From Deltaproteobacteria bacterium (GTDB lineage: Bacteria; Desulfobacterota; Desulfobacteria; Desulfobacterales; UBA11574), in NCBI GenBank assembly GCA_019313025.1, contig JAFDCA010000430.1, positions 1 to 6,248 on the forward strand: a stretch of 6,248 bases of DNA, written 5' to 3'. This document shows positions 6,137 through 6,248 of the stretch, one piece after another (positions within the stretch are counted from its first letter, which is position 1; the number at the start of each line of letters is the position of its first letter). A program made the translations under genes and the position numbers. The notes below the pieces were generated by a model. It searched no databases, was not told the origin of the DNA, and was given only the letters and a program-made list of their open reading frames with translations.

Positions 6137-6248
6137 ATGTTATATTCCAACGTCTACATCGATTCCTTCGGCTATGAACTGGCCCCCAATGTGGTCACAT
6201 CCGATGATATTGAACGCCGCCTTGAACCTTTGTATGAGGCACTCCATT
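6137..6248 (+). CDS. oleA: OleA-like 3-oxoacyl synthase III family protein, N-terminal fragment (3' partial)
   Basis: ATG at 6137 opens a frame that continues to the window edge (37 full codons). The product starts MLYSNVYIDSFGYELAPNVV, then TSDDIERRLEPLYEALH. The pattern 'NVxIxxxxYELAPxVVTSxxLExRLxPLY' is that of OleA-type thiolase-superfamily enzymes, which join two acyl-CoA (or acyl-ACP) chains head to head into a 2-alkyl-3-ketoacyl product, first step of long-chain olefin or ketone synthesis. FabH-like KSIII proteins are the alternative, but they lack the RLxPLY block. Catalytic Cys, His and Asn lie beyond the window. The start is chosen because homologues begin at this motif; the Shine-Dalgarno is poor, with only a GAG 9 nt upstream and an AAAGG 19 nt upstream inside the MITE-like end. 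It is co-directional with the synthase, suggesting that Pfa-made chains are its substrate. Confidence 0.72.
   Translation, partial: MLYSNVYIDSFGYELAPNVVTSDDIERRLEPLYEALH

Overview
The window is almost filled by one very large plus-strand gene. It is already open at the left edge and stops at 5831. It encodes a multidomain iterative fatty acid/polyketide synthase of the Pfa (polyunsaturated fatty acid, 'secondary lipid') type. A second plus-strand gene starts at 6137 and runs off the right edge; its first 37 residues look like OleA, the thiolase-fold enzyme that condenses two fatty acyl chains in long-chain olefin/ketone synthesis. The minus-strand and alternative-frame ORFs I examined are shadows of the large gene.

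Layout. 3-185: C-terminal tail of a ketosynthase (KS) whose active site lies upstream of the window. 270-1625: a second KS fold with the nucleophilic Cys replaced by Ala, in the chain-length-factor (CLF) position. About 1998-3053: an acyltransferase (AT) with GYSLGE at the nucleophile. 3243-3440: a helical linker. 3453-4625 and 4707-5828: two FabA-type dehydratase (DH) units, each a degenerate hotdog followed by a catalytic hotdog with His and Glu 14 residues apart. The order KS-CLF-AT-DH-DH matches myxobacterial Pfa3 without its terminal acyltransferase, or marine PfaC with a PfaB-like AT built in. No ACP, KR or ER is visible here; these are expected on partner proteins.

Three interdomain linkers are made of imperfect 7-bp DNA repeats: 230-271 (CCCATCA-like), 3161-3230 and 4652-4693 (both NTCAGAG-like). 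The 305-bp intergenic region (5832-6136) holds a strong hairpin just after the stop (5843-5910) and a 138-bp core with perfect 12-bp terminal inverted repeats, TTA on both sides and nested internal palindromes (5979-6122). The latter looks like a miniature inverted-repeat element sitting immediately upstream of the oleA-like start.

Inference: the neighbourhood joins a Pfa-type synthase to an OleA-type head-to-head condensing enzyme, a pairing that in Shewanella yields polyunsaturated long-chain hydrocarbons. The domain order, roughly balanced base composition and repeat-seeded linkers suggest a deltaproteobacterium in the broad sense (Desulfobacterota or Myxococcota, the former more likely). 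No taxonomic marker is present, so this is only a moderate guess.
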